Part shown: one piece after another, positions 47,126-56,776 of the stretch
How positions within the stretch are numbered: position 1 is the stretch's first letter
Layout of the letters: each line of letters begins with the position of its first letter
Source of the DNA: Clostridiales bacterium CHKCI001
Lineage (GTDB): Bacteria; Bacillota; Clostridia; Lachnospirales; Lachnospiraceae
NCBI GenBank assembly: GCA_900045905.1
Contig: FCNS01000012.1
Coordinates: 248,001 to 312,000 of the forward strand
DNA: 64,000 nt
Direction: 5' to 3'
The notes under the pieces: generated by a model
Seen by the model: only the letters and a program-made list of their open reading frames with translations
Told to the model about the DNA's origin: nothing
The model's database searches: none
Position numbers and translations under genes: made by a program

Positions 47126-48007
47126 ATGAAGAAAAAAGGAAAAATGACAAATCGGGATCTGACGTTTTTACTGATTACAATACCAGTTGTATTGTTGTTC
47201 TTCTGCTTTAATACATTACCATTGATTAAAGGATTTATGTATAGTTTTACAAACTTTAAGGGATACGGAGATTATGATATCGTGGGTTTGAGAAACTATA
47301 TCGATTTATTTGGAGATGAAAGAGTAAGAAATTCCTATCTATTTACATTTAAATATGCAATTGTTTGTACGATTTTAGTTAATATTGTTAGTTTAATTTT
47401 AGCACTTGGATTGAATAGTAAGATTAAAGGAAAGAGTGCATTACGTGGTATTTATTTTATTCCAAATATCCTTGGTGGATTAGTTGTTGGTTATATCTTT
47501 AGTTTCTTCTTTACATACATTCTTCCAGCAATTGGACAATCGTTAGGAATTGAGGCATTAAGCAGCAGCTTTTTGTCAAGTACGAGTAAAGCTTGGATTG
47601 CGATCGTAATTGTTGGAGCATGGCAGTCCATTGCGATGAATACAATTATTTATATTTCTGGTCTGCAAACCGTTCCAGAAGATGTATATGAAGCTGGTTC
47701 CATTGATGGAGTATACGGATGGAAAAAGTTTAAAACATTGACATTCCCATTAATCATGCCATTCTTCACTATTAATATGGTACTGTGTATGAAAAACTTT
47801 TTAATGGTATTTGATCAAATCATGGCATTAACAAAGGGAGGTCCATCTCAGAGTACAGAATCAATTTCTTATTTGATTTATCAAAACGGTATGAGTGGAG
47901 GACAATTTGGATTCCAGAGTGCAAATGCATTTGTATTCTTTGTAGTGATTGTGGCAATTTCTGTATTCCAAATGGGATTCTTAGGTAAGAAGGAGGAACA
48001 GTTATGA
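47126..48007 (+). CDS. Sugar ABC transporter permease (MalF type)
   Basis: A 293-residue permease with six membrane helices and the EAA loop (EAGSIDGVYGWKKFKTLTFPLI) that docks the ATPase. ATG 47126 follows AGGAGG; an upstream in-frame ATG would overlap the binding-protein gene. The end overlaps the next permease by four bases. Confidence 0.94.
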   Translation: MKKKGKMTNRDLTFLLITIPVVLLFFCFNTLPLIKGFMYSFTNFKGYGDYDIVGLRNYIDLFGDERVRNSYLFTFKYAIVCTILVNIVSLILALGLNSKIKGKSALRGIYFIPNILGGLVVGYIFSFFFTYILPAIGQSLGIEALSSSFLSSTSKAWIAIVIVGAWQSIAMNTIIYISGLQTVPEDVYEAGSIDGVYGWKKFKTLTFPLIMPFFTINMVLCMKNFLMVFDQIMALTKGGPSQSTESISYLIYQNGMSGGQFGFQSANAFVFFVVIVAISVFQMGFLGKKEEQL

Positions 48008-48855
48008 GTAAGGAAAAAATACGAGCAAAAGAAAGAGTTAATTGGCCAATTACAATTTTGTTAATTCTTGGATGTATTACAATCTTCTTTCCTTTGTATA
48101 TGACCGTTATGATTGCTTTTAAGCAGCCAACTGAAATGACCAATGATATCGCTGGTGCATTAGCACTTCCAAAATCGTGGAGCTTATCTAACTTTGTGGA
48201 AGCTATGGAAGTAACTGATTTCTGGAATTCACTTGGCAACAGTTTATTATTGACAGTCGCAACTGTTGTATTGTCCATTATTATTCATGGAATTGCAGGT
48301 TATGCAATTGGAAGAAATAAAGGGGAAAAGAAATGGTATAACATTGTATACTTATATATTGTAAGTGGTATGTTTGTACCATTCGCAATTTTAATGATGC
48401 CACTTGTAAAGCAAACTGCACAGATGGGAATTGCGAATCGTTTTGGTGTAATTGTACTTTATACAGTATTTTTCTTTCCAATGAACTTATTACTGTATTC
48501 AGGATATTTAAAAAATATTCCAATGGCATTGGAAGAGGCTGCTCGTGTAGATGGTGCAACAACATGGCGCACCTATTGGAGTATTATTTTTCCAATTATG
48601 AAACCAATGCATGCAACGGTAGCAGTTTTAACAGCGATGTCAACATGGAATGATGTAATGACTCCGCTTGTTATTATGTCGGGTACAGGAAAAAATACAC
48701 TTCCTCTTGCACAGTTAAATTTCCAGACTCAGTTTGGAACAAATTATAATTTAGCATTTGCTTCTTATTTGCTTGCATTACTTCCAATTTTGATTTTCTA
48801 TATTATATGCCAGAAACAGATTTTGAATGGTGTTGTAAATGGAGCAGTAAAATAA
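48004..48855 (+). CDS. Sugar ABC transporter permease (MalG type)
   Basis: A 283-residue partner permease, with six helices and the EAA loop EEAARVDGATTWRTYWSIIFPIM. It starts in the ATGA overlap with the MalF-type gene. No ATPase gene follows, so the importer must use a shared MsmK/UgpC-type ATPase encoded elsewhere, as is common in Firmicutes. No glycosidase gene is attached. Confidence 0.94.
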   Translation: MSKEKIRAKERVNWPITILLILGCITIFFPLYMTVMIAFKQPTEMTNDIAGALALPKSWSLSNFVEAMEVTDFWNSLGNSLLLTVATVVLSIIIHGIAGYAIGRNKGEKKWYNIVYLYIVSGMFVPFAILMMPLVKQTAQMGIANRFGVIVLYTVFFFPMNLLLYSGYLKNIPMALEEAARVDGATTWRTYWSIIFPIMKPMHATVAVLTAMSTWNDVMTPLVIMSGTGKNTLPLAQLNFQTQFGTNYNLAFASYLLALLPILIFYIICQKQILNGVVNGAVK

Positions 48856-48913
48856 AAAATTTATAATTATACAAAAGAGCTTATATCATATATAAAAAAT
48901 ACATCTTGATTTT

Positions 48914-48946
48914 GCTATGCCCCTGTCTGCTTGACAGGGGCATAGC
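48914..48946. terminator. Terminator after the sugar importer
   Basis: Fourteen perfect, GC-rich pairs (48914-48927 with 48933-48946) around a five-base loop, then ATTT. Lies between the importer and the convergent aroC gene. Confidence 0.85.
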
Positions 48947-49062
48947 ATTTGGCGACTAATGCCATTTCAAGGCACATTCTTTTGAAATTTCTAAATGGTT
49001 ATCTCAAAATCACGTTGCAGCAGTTTCATAGCGATTTAGCAGGACTTTGGGATATTATATTT

Positions 49063-50157
49063 TTATACAGAGTAAATTTTTTTAATATAGTCTATTCGGC
49101 TAGACATGTTAAGTAACAGGGCATCTGCAAGCACGAGTGCGGTCATTGCTTCTACAACAATAACTGCGCGAGGAACAATAATTGGATCGTGACGTCCTTT
49201 AATATTCACCTCAATTTCTTTACCATCTTTTGTGACAGTCTGTTGGGTACTGGCAATGGAAGGAGTTGGTTTAATTGCTGCACGGAAAATTAGTTCGTTC
49301 CCATCACTAATTCCACCCAGAACTCCACCAGAATGATTTGTAACTTTCGTTGGTTTACCATCTTTTAATCGAAATGCATCGTTATTTTCAGAACCACATG
49401 CACTTGCTGCTCGAAATCCATCTCCAATTTCAAAACCTTTTACGGCTCCAATGGAAAGAATTGCTTTTGCAAGGTTGGCGTCCAACTTTTCAAAAACAGG
49501 ATCTCCAAGGGCAGTAGGCATGCCAGTTGTAATACATTCAATAATTCCACCTACGGAATCTCGCTGTGCCATTTTTTGTTTTAAATATTCTGCTACCTTA
49601 GATGCTGCAGAAGCATCTGGCATTCGGAATGGGTTACGTTCGATTTCTTCTTTATTGAAGGAATGAATTGGAATTCCTCCAATTTCTTTTGAATATGCAG
49701 TAATCTCAATACCAAATTCGCTTAATAATTTTTTTGCAATCGCTCCAGCAGCAACTCGGCCAATTGTCTCACGACCAGAAGAACGGCCTCCTCCTCTATA
49801 GTCTCGAAAACCATATTTTTCATCAAAAGTAAAGTCTGCATGTCCAGGTCGATAATAGTTTGCAATATCGGAATAGTCTTTAGAACGCTGTGATTCATTG
49901 CGTACTTCCATAGAGATTGGTGTTCCAGTTGTTTTTCCTTCGAAAATACCAGATAAAATATGAACCGTATCGCTTTCAGAGCGCTGTGTTGTAAATTTGC
50001 TTTGTCCAGGACGTCTGCGATCCAGCATTTGTTGGACGTCTTCTTCACAAAGAGAAAGTCCAGCTGGGCATCCATCTACGACAACACCGATTCCTTTGCC
50101 ATGGGATTCTCCCCAGGTTGTAATTCTGAAAATAGTTCCTAATGTAGAGCCTGCCAT
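49063..50157 (-). CDS. aroC: Chorismate synthase
   Basis: A 364-residue enzyme that uses reduced FMN to convert EPSP to chorismate, the last step of the shikimate pathway. Signatures visible are GESHGKGIGVVVDGCPAG, the GRSSGRETIGRVAAGAIAK block and the RHDP segment near the C-terminus. Length is normal. It stands alone, reading on the minus strand, with a G-rich ribosome binding site; other aromatic genes are not nearby. Confidence 0.97.
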   Translation of the reverse strand: MAGSTLGTIFRITTWGESHGKGIGVVVDGCPAGLSLCEEDVQQMLDRRRPGQSKFTTQRSESDTVHILSGIFEGKTTGTPISMEVRNESQRSKDYSDIANYYRPGHADFTFDEKYGFRDYRGGGRSSGRETIGRVAAGAIAKKLLSEFGIEITAYSKEIGGIPIHSFNKEEIERNPFRMPDASAASKVAEYLKQKMAQRDSVGGIIECITTGMPTALGDPVFEKLDANLAKAILSIGAVKGFEIGDGFRAASACGSENNDAFRLKDGKPTKVTNHSGGVLGGISDGNELIFRAAIKPTPSIASTQQTVTKDGKEIEVNIKGRHDPIIVPRAVIVVEAMTALVLADALLLNMSSRIDYIKKIYSV

Positions 50158-50334
50158 AGTAAAAACCCCCTATTTATAAATTCATATTGTCTGAATGTTA
50201 TAGTATCACAGAAATCGGTGAGTGACAAGGAAAGAAATTTCCTGAAAAAGAAAATCGTTACGATTGTGTGAACAATAGTTGCAATCTAGCGCAATTCAAG
50301 GTAAAATAGAAAAAAAATTATGGAGGAAAAAATA

Positions 50335-51216
50335 GTGGATTCATTGATAAAGGATATTGTCAATTCGGTAACTGGAACAGAAGTTACAGTAGATGAACAG
50401 CAAGTACAATCTCTTTTTCATCAAATCGCTCCAAATCTGGCAATTTTATGTGTTAGAATTATTGTTGCCATTATTTTATGGTTTGTAGGAAAAAAATTAA
50501 TACGTTGGCTGAATAATGTTGTAGATAAAGCGTTAGTTCATTATCATGCCAATGATACGATGAGGGCAATTGTTGGGGGAACAATAAAAACAATTGGATA
50601 TGCATTGATTTTATTATATATTGCAAGGATTTTTCAATTGCCGTTGACACCATTGTTTACAATTTTAGGATCTATTGCAATTGGAGTTGCATTGGCTTTG
50701 AAAGACTATCTGGCTAACTTAGCAGGAGGAGTTATATTAATCTGTTTAACGCCGTTTCGTTTTGGAGACTATATTATTGATGAACATGGACATGAGGGAA
50801 CGGTAACTCGAGTAGGAATGCTTTATACAATTTTGATGACACTGGATGGAAAGACAATATTTGTACCAAATTCGCTTTTAACAAAAGACTGTGTTACAAA
50901 TGTTACAAAAGAAGGAAAAAGAAGAATTGAATTAAAAATAGGTATTTCCTACGATTCAAATTTAAAGAGAGCAAAACAAATTATGGAGGAAGTAATTGAG
51001 AAAGAAAATCATCTGAAAGATCCACCAATACAAGTTTTCGTAGGAGAGTTGGAAGAGGATTCTATTATTGTTCAGGCATTTTTTTGGACTACAGTTGATG
51101 ATTATTGGCCAGTACTTAGAGACATTAAAGAAAAAGTAAAAGATGCTTACGATAAAGAGGGAATTTCGATCCCACTTCCTCAGGTAGATGTCCGTTTTTT
51201 TAATCAAATGAATTAA
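50335..51216 (+). CDS. mscS: Mechanosensitive channel, MscS family
   Basis: A 293-residue small-conductance mechanosensitive channel. Three membrane helices are followed by the pore-lining helix 3 (IAIGVALALKDYLANLAGG) and the beta domain (PFRFGDYIIDEHGHEGTVTRVGMLYT, VPNSLL). It releases solutes on osmotic down-shock. Start: GGAGG at 50322-50326 is well placed for GTG 50335; ATG 50320 overlaps the site and is probably not used. Confidence 0.92.
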   Translation: MDSLIKDIVNSVTGTEVTVDEQQVQSLFHQIAPNLAILCVRIIVAIILWFVGKKLIRWLNNVVDKALVHYHANDTMRAIVGGTIKTIGYALILLYIARIFQLPLTPLFTILGSIAIGVALALKDYLANLAGGVILICLTPFRFGDYIIDEHGHEGTVTRVGMLYTILMTLDGKTIFVPNSLLTKDCVTNVTKEGKRRIELKIGISYDSNLKRAKQIMEEVIEKENHLKDPPIQVFVGELEEDSIIVQAFFWTTVDDYWPVLRDIKEKVKDAYDKEGISIPLPQVDVRFFNQMN

Positions 51217-51250
51217 CATCCAAAAAAAATCTTTCAGTGACGTAAATCAG

Positions 51251-51279
51251 TTGATATTTAAAATTGTTTAGTGTATAAT
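51251..51279 (+). promoter_or_regulatory. Promoter of the exopolysaccharide operon
   Basis: TTGATA at 51251-51256, a 17-base spacer, TATAAT at 51274-51279, 35 bases before the first gene. Confidence 0.75.
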
Positions 51280-51313
51280 GAACTACTAGATTACCAAAAA
51301 CCAGGAGAAAGAT

Positions 51314-52714
51314 ATGACTAAGAATAGAGATATTTATATCAGAATGCTTATGTTTGTAATAGATATAATATGCCTTATCGTTTCCTTTGTGGTAGCGTCT
51401 TATACATGGATTAATTTATATTTAGGACGTTTTATTTTATGGGGAAATAATTATGCTTTTTTAGCGGCATATTTGGTTGTAGTTTTGTTGTTTAACTCCA
51501 GCAAGTATTTTTTGGAACGTGCAAATGTAGAAGAGCTAATGAGTGTGGTAAAAACAACAATACTTGTAGCTGCGGTAGCCGTGGTGCTATTGTTTTTTAC
51601 AAAAAATGCCAGTGAGTTCTCAAGAGGAGCTTTTATTATTACATGTATATTACAAATAATTTTAGATTATTTTGCAAGAGTTAAGTTAAAAAAATATCTA
51701 AAAAGAAAGAATAGTGAATGGATGCCAAAAATGCTTCTTATTGCAGAGAAAAAAGAAGCAGAAGAGGTTATTCATACATTAAATGATGGAACTTATATGA
51801 ATCCAAGTGTAGATCAGGTTATTTTGTTGGATGTAGATGAAGTTGGAAAAAAGATTTATGGAGTTCCAATTGTAGCAAATAAGCAAGATATGATTTCTTA
51901 TATAAAAAAGCAAGTAGTGGATGATGTATTAATTTATACGAAAAATTCAGAAGAAGAGTGGATTTTACAAATAGTAGAAGAGTTAGAAAGTATGGGAATC
52001 GTCGTTCATTTAAGTATGAAACTGTTGCCAGGAGCAGAGCAGTTTAATAAACGGGCAGAGATGCTTGGAGTTTATCCAGTTGTTTCCTTTGCTACTAATT
52101 TCTTTGATGGGGAGAAAATGTTGCTGAAACGGTTAATGGACATTGTAGGGGGACTAGTTGGTTGCTTTATCACTGTTATAGTATCGATTGTTTTAGCACC
52201 TTTTTTATTAATTGAGTCTCCAGGACCACTTTTTTTTAAACAGAAACGTGTTGGAAGAAATGGACGTTATTTTTATATTTATAAGTTTCGTTCTATGTAT
52301 ATGGATGCAGAAGAGCGAAAGAAAGAATTGATGGAAAAAAATGAGATGAAAGGTCTCATGTTTAAAATGAAAGATGATCCCCGGGTAACAAAAGTGGGGA
52401 AATTTATTCGTGCAACGAGTATTGATGAGCTTCCTCAGTTTTTTAATGTGTTAAAAGGGGATATGAGCTTAGTTGGAACGCGTCCTCCGACTGTGGATGA
52501 GTTTCAGCAATATAAGGGATATCATAAACGGAGATTAAGCATTAAGCCAGGAATTACTGGAATGTGGCAAGTGAGTGGAAGAAGTGATATTGAAGATTTT
52601 GAAGAGGTAGTTCGATTGGATTTGAAATATATCGATAACTGGTCTTTGTCGCTGGATATTAAAATTATATTGAAAACATGTATTACTGTTTTTCAGCGGG
52701 CTGGCGCTAGATAG
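51314..52714 (+). CDS. Initiating sugar-phosphate transferase (polyprenyl glycosylphosphotransferase)
   Basis: A 466-residue WcaJ/WbaP/CpsE-type enzyme that puts the first sugar phosphate on undecaprenyl phosphate. Four N-terminal helices and a central CoA-binding-like region precede the C-terminal catalytic domain. That domain has the membrane segment LKRLMDIVGG, KFRSMYMDAEERK, the DELPQFFNVLKGDMSLVGTRPP motif and PGITGMWQVSGRS. First gene of a Wzx/Wzy operon. Sugar specificity (glucose, galactose or an aminosugar) is not readable. Confidence 0.94.
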   Translation: MTKNRDIYIRMLMFVIDIICLIVSFVVASYTWINLYLGRFILWGNNYAFLAAYLVVVLLFNSSKYFLERANVEELMSVVKTTILVAAVAVVLLFFTKNASEFSRGAFIITCILQIILDYFARVKLKKYLKRKNSEWMPKMLLIAEKKEAEEVIHTLNDGTYMNPSVDQVILLDVDEVGKKIYGVPIVANKQDMISYIKKQVVDDVLIYTKNSEEEWILQIVEELESMGIVVHLSMKLLPGAEQFNKRAEMLGVYPVVSFATNFFDGEKMLLKRLMDIVGGLVGCFITVIVSIVLAPFLLIESPGPLFFKQKRVGRNGRYFYIYKFRSMYMDAEERKKELMEKNEMKGLMFKMKDDPRVTKVGKFIRATSIDELPQFFNVLKGDMSLVGTRPPTVDEFQQYKGYHKRRLSIKPGITGMWQVSGRSDIEDFEEVVRLDLKYIDNWSLSLDIKIILKTCITVFQRAGAR

Positions 52715-52747
52715 TAAAGAATTTACGAGACGAAAGGAAGTGTTTCT

Positions 52748-54505
52748 TTGGCGAAATTAACAGACGAGGAGATAAGAATTCTGCAACGTGCCAGAATGAT
52801 ACAAGATAGATTAGAAGCAGAGCGGTTAGAGGCAGGAGAAGAATTACCAGCAAGAAAGCCACAGCCTAAGATTCAAAAGCAGAAAATAAACAAAACGAGG
52901 ACTAGTCAGAACAAAGAGCAGTCAGATCGTGCTGTAGTACAGAAAAAAACAGAAGATTTTGTTAGAAAACCTATTTCATCAGAAACAGCAGGATCAGTTC
53001 CAAAAACGATGGCGTCACAGCCAGTTCGAACAGCAGTAACCGCAAAGTCTGTTCCGAACTTGGAAGGTTCAGCAAAGGCAGTTCCAAGAACAATGATACA
53101 AGAGGGTGAAAAAAAATCACTTAAGCAAAGGCAGATAAAAGAAACTGAGAATTCTGGAAGCTCTACAGGTGCAAAACATGCAGTTAGGCAGCCTGTTGCC
53201 ACAGTAGAGGAAAAAAGAAATAAAAGTCTGGCAGCGGGGCCAGTAAGAAAACCTGTTGCTACAATTGATACAATAGGAAGAAGAAAGGTAAATCAGCTTT
53301 CTGAAAAGGCAGCAGAAGAGTCAGCAAAAAGACAAATAAAAAATGATACACAACAGCGTAAGCGTAGCACTCAAATAGAAAGAGATGGGGCAAAACAAAA
53401 GAAAATTCAATCAACAACACAGACAAATGCACAGAGAACTCGTTCTGGAAATTCTTCCTCGGATCAGGTAATAACTCCAAGACGAACTGCGCAAGTTTCT
53501 TCAAGAGGATCTTCCAGTAGTGCTGCAAGAAGAAAAAAGACACTAAAAAAGAAAAAGACGGCTAAATGGAAAATTGTATTAATTGCGTTAGTAATTACAT
53601 TTTTGTTTGTTGCGATTGCAGTAGTAGGAGCGTTTATTCTTATTTATAGTAATGTTTCTAGAACAAATTATGAACCGATTTCTCAATTAGAACGTTCCTC
53701 CGATGTACTAGCGGAACAAAGGGGGATAAAAAATATATTACTGCTTGGTACCGATGAACGAGTTAGTGGAGAAACAAGTCGTTCCGATGCAATTATCGTC
53801 CTGTCCATTAATGAGAATCAAAAAAAAATAGTTATGACTTCTATTTTAAGAGATAGTTATGTGGAGATTCCTGGTTATGGAAAGAACCGTATTAATCATG
53901 CCTATCAAATGGGTGGGGCGGCATTAATGATTCAGACAATTGAGAATAACTTTAAGATTCCAATTGATTCCTATGCAAAAGTGGATTTCTTTTCATTTAT
54001 GGGAATTATTGATAAATTAGGCGGTGTACCTATTACAGTTACACAGGAGGAATTGGGATATTTAAATGGATATATTGCAGAAATTAATACATTACAGGGG
54101 CTTCCAGTAAATGATGGGCAGTTGGCACAGGCAGGAAGTTATCAGCTAAATGGAAAGCAAACATTGGGATATTCCAGAATTCGTTATGTAGGAACCGATT
54201 TTGCTAGGACAGAGCGGCAAAGAACAGTATTGGACGGACTTTTCCAACAATTAAAAACAGCATCGCCCAAAGAATTATACGAGGTGGCTGAGACGATTCT
54301 TCCTGATATAACGACAAGTATCGGGGATATGGATTTGACAAAGATGATAGCGAAATCTGTTTTCTATATGAAATATGATATTATACAAAATCGTATTCCA
54401 ATGGATGGTACATGGAATGATTTAGTAGTTGGGGGACAAGAGGTACTCGAAATTGATTTTGAGGCAAATCAGGAGGGCTTGAAATCAATTATTTATGGCG
54501 AGTGA
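52748..54505 (+). CDS. LCP-family glycopolymer ligase with long basic N-terminal region
   Basis: A 585-residue LytR-CpsA-Psr protein, which attaches undecaprenyl-linked glycopolymers to peptidoglycan. A single membrane helix lies at about 275-300. The external LCP domain follows, with LLLGTDERVSGETSRSDAIIVLS, TSILRDSYVEIPGYGKNRINHAY and LGYSRIRYVGTDFARTERQR. The 274 residues before the helix are cytoplasmic, rich in Lys, Arg, Gln, Ser and Thr, and low in complexity. They are far longer than the usual few dozen residues and are of unknown use. The start is TTG 52748 behind AAGGAAG. It follows the initiating transferase by 33 bases. Confidence 0.92.
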   Translation: MAKLTDEEIRILQRARMIQDRLEAERLEAGEELPARKPQPKIQKQKINKTRTSQNKEQSDRAVVQKKTEDFVRKPISSETAGSVPKTMASQPVRTAVTAKSVPNLEGSAKAVPRTMIQEGEKKSLKQRQIKETENSGSSTGAKHAVRQPVATVEEKRNKSLAAGPVRKPVATIDTIGRRKVNQLSEKAAEESAKRQIKNDTQQRKRSTQIERDGAKQKKIQSTTQTNAQRTRSGNSSSDQVITPRRTAQVSSRGSSSSAARRKKTLKKKKTAKWKIVLIALVITFLFVAIAVVGAFILIYSNVSRTNYEPISQLERSSDVLAEQRGIKNILLLGTDERVSGETSRSDAIIVLSINENQKKIVMTSILRDSYVEIPGYGKNRINHAYQMGGAALMIQTIENNFKIPIDSYAKVDFFSFMGIIDKLGGVPITVTQEELGYLNGYIAEINTLQGLPVNDGQLAQAGSYQLNGKQTLGYSRIRYVGTDFARTERQRTVLDGLFQQLKTASPKELYEVAETILPDITTSIGDMDLTKMIAKSVFYMKYDIIQNRIPMDGTWNDLVVGGQEVLEIDFEANQEGLKSIIYGE

Positions 54506-54600
54506 TTCTCTTAATATATTCCACAGAATAATTGAAAAAATTCAATTTAAGATACGATTGATAAAGATAATCGAATGATCTATGTGTGGAGGATAAGAAA

Positions 54601-54846
54601 ATGATGTATGTATTTATATGTCCCAAATGTGGGCATACTAGAATGGTAAGTTTATTGCGTGAATTAACATGTACCAGATGCAACTCAGCTATGGCAAATT
54701 GTGAGATTGATTTTTTAGATTGGGTTGATCTAGGACTAAAAGAGCGTGAAAAGTTAATTCATTTTTATCAGCAGGCAGATCCGAAGGATTTGTGTTTTTA
54801 TCGTCCAATGCCTTTTTATGATCATTGGGAACGTGGCTACTGGTAA
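54601..54846 (+). CDS. Small zinc-ribbon protein in exopolysaccharide operon
   Basis: An 81-residue protein with two CxxC knuckles, CPKC and CTRC, spaced 17 residues apart, forming a likely zinc ribbon at the N-terminus. A C-terminal part ends in aromatic residues (FYDHWERGYW). There is no membrane segment. I do not recognise a named family. Its place inside a glycan operon suggests a regulatory or partner role rather than an enzyme. ATG 54601, with GGAGG nine bases upstream, is preferred to the in-frame GTG at 54586. Confidence 0.7.
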   Translation: MMYVFICPKCGHTRMVSLLRELTCTRCNSAMANCEIDFLDWVDLGLKEREKLIHFYQQADPKDLCFYRPMPFYDHWERGYW

Positions 54847-54873
54847 AGCAGCTTAGGAACCAGGAGGAAAAGA

Positions 54874-55659
54874 ATGAAAGTAGAGATTATTGTTGCGGCT
54901 CATAAAGAGTATCAAATGCCACAGGAGGCTTGCTATCTTCCTGTGCAAGTAGGAAAATATGGAAAAGAGCCGATCGGTTATCAGGGAGATGACGAAGGAG
55001 ATAATATTTCTGAAAAGAATGCGTTGTATTGTGAACTGACGGGAATGTACTGGATGTGGAAGAATACGCAGGCAGATTATTATGGACTTGTTCATTACAG
55101 ACGTTATTTTACGGTTGTACCACCATTAAAGAGATGGAAAAAAGATCCATTTTCTCTGATCTTAACAGAAAGACAGATAAAACGTCTTGTTAAAAAATAT
55201 GATTTGATATTGCCGAAAAAAAGAAATTATATAATAGAAACAATTGCTTCTCATTATGGACATACGCATTATCCAGAACATTTGGAAGAAACGAAAAACA
55301 TCATTCGAGAAACTTGTCCAGACTATGAAGCAGCATTTGAATGGGTAATGCGGCAGAGAAAAGGGCATATGTTTAATATGTTTATTATGAAAAAAGAATT
55401 ATTTGATCAATACTGTGAGTGGTTATTTCCAATTTTGAGACAACTGGAACATCGAATTGATTGTAGTAAATATAATGCATTTCAAGCTCGGTATATTGGA
55501 AGAATAAGCGAACTTTTGTTGAATGTCTGGGTGCATCAGAATCAAATTCCTTACCATGAAATTCCAGTTATTAGTATTGAGAAAGTTCAATGGAAAAAGA
55601 AAATAGTGTCGTTTGTTAAAGCGAAATACTTTGATAAAAAATATGAAAATAGCTTTTAA
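54874..55659 (+). CDS. DUF4422 capsular glycosyltransferase-like protein
   Basis: A 261-residue protein of the DUF4422 family, found in capsule and exopolysaccharide clusters and thought to be a glycosyltransferase. The marks are an N-terminal IIVAAHKEY, a central NALYCELTGMYWMWKN, and the YYGLVHYRRYF motif. A cluster of Tyr/His residues (HYGHTHYPEHL) follows. AGGAGG precedes the ATG. Sugar donor unknown. Confidence 0.85.
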   Translation: MKVEIIVAAHKEYQMPQEACYLPVQVGKYGKEPIGYQGDDEGDNISEKNALYCELTGMYWMWKNTQADYYGLVHYRRYFTVVPPLKRWKKDPFSLILTERQIKRLVKKYDLILPKKRNYIIETIASHYGHTHYPEHLEETKNIIRETCPDYEAAFEWVMRQRKGHMFNMFIMKKELFDQYCEWLFPILRQLEHRIDCSKYNAFQARYIGRISELLLNVWVHQNQIPYHEIPVISIEKVQWKKKIVSFVKAKYFDKKYENSF

Positions 55660-55676
55660 GATATATGGAGGAAGAA

Positions 55677-56744
55677 ATGCAAGGCAGAAAATACAGCATT
55701 GTAATGCCAGTATATCATGTAGAAAAATATTTAGAAAAAATGGTTTCTTGTGTTAGAAATCAGACCTATTCAAATTGGGAACTGATTTTAGTTGATGATT
55801 GTTCCGATGATCGCTCAGGAGAGATTTGTGACCGACTCAGTAGTGAAGAACAGCGAATTCGAGTAATCCATCTGAAAAAAAATGGAGGATTAAGCAATGC
55901 TAGAAATCAAGGAATGAAAGTAGCGAGTGGAGAGTATATTTTATTTTTAGATTCTGATGATTGGATTGAATCTACATTACTACAATGCGTAGAAAATTCC
56001 TTAAAGAAAAATCAGGCTCAAATAGTAATTTATGGATTAGTGGAAGAATATGAAAACAGGGAAGAAATGGTAGATTATAAAAAAGAAGTTTCTTCTCAGG
56101 AAAAATATTTAACTTCTCAGAAGGATATTTGCAAAGAAGTAATTCAATTAGAGAAAAAGACATTGTTTGGATACGCCTGGAATAAAGCATATCAATTATC
56201 ATGGCTAAAAGAAAAGCAGCTTAATTTTGAAACGATTACAATGATTGAGGATGTAGTGTTTAATGTACATGCAGTGAAAAATGTGCAGTCGATCAATATA
56301 TTAAGTGATAGACTGTACCATTATAGAATACGTGACAATGGTAATTTGACATCAAAATATCTGGATAATTATTTTGATCTGCATGTACAGCGTGTTCAGT
56401 TGTTTTGGGATTTATACAAAGAGTGGGGATATTTAAATAAAACAGTAAAAACAATTCTGGCTGGAATTTATTGTCGATATTTTTTATCAGCATTACAGCG
56501 TAATTGTGATCCTCGTTCAGAGATGACGCAAAAGCAAAAGAGAAAATGGATAAGAGACTGTTTTCAATCAAGACTATTTCAAAAGCTTCTTCCGTATCTC
56601 TCACCAGATAATCGTATGATGAAACTATTGTCAATAGTAATACGACAAAAAACGGTATGGGGATGTTGGATAATGGGAGAAATAATTTATATAATAAAAA
56701 ATAGATGTCCAGGAATCTTTGCTCGATTGAAGCAGAATCGATAA
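55677..56744 (+). CDS. Glycosyltransferase family 2
   Basis: A 355-residue cytoplasmic GT2 enzyme with a GT-A fold: VMPVYHVEKYLEKMV, ILVDDCSDDRSGE, GGLSNARNQG and the metal-binding LDSDDWIE. A C-terminal helical part of about 120 residues follows. The start is ATG 55677 behind GGAGG. It builds one linkage of the repeat unit. Confidence 0.92.
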   Translation: MQGRKYSIVMPVYHVEKYLEKMVSCVRNQTYSNWELILVDDCSDDRSGEICDRLSSEEQRIRVIHLKKNGGLSNARNQGMKVASGEYILFLDSDDWIESTLLQCVENSLKKNQAQIVIYGLVEEYENREEMVDYKKEVSSQEKYLTSQKDICKEVIQLEKKTLFGYAWNKAYQLSWLKEKQLNFETITMIEDVVFNVHAVKNVQSINILSDRLYHYRIRDNGNLTSKYLDNYFDLHVQRVQLFWDLYKEWGYLNKTVKTILAGIYCRYFLSALQRNCDPRSEMTQKQKRKWIRDCFQSRLFQKLLPYLSPDNRMMKLLSIVIRQKTVWGCWIMGEIIYIIKNRCPGIFARLKQNR

Positions 56745-56776
56745 AGAACTCAAATTTGCACAGAATGGAGGAAGAC

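Noticed and set aside
5456-54547. The palindrome TTGAAAAAATTCAA at 5456-5469 and 54532-54545 as a shared operator
   Set aside because: Only two copies, AT-rich and easily arising by chance in this genome; the genes following have nothing in common.
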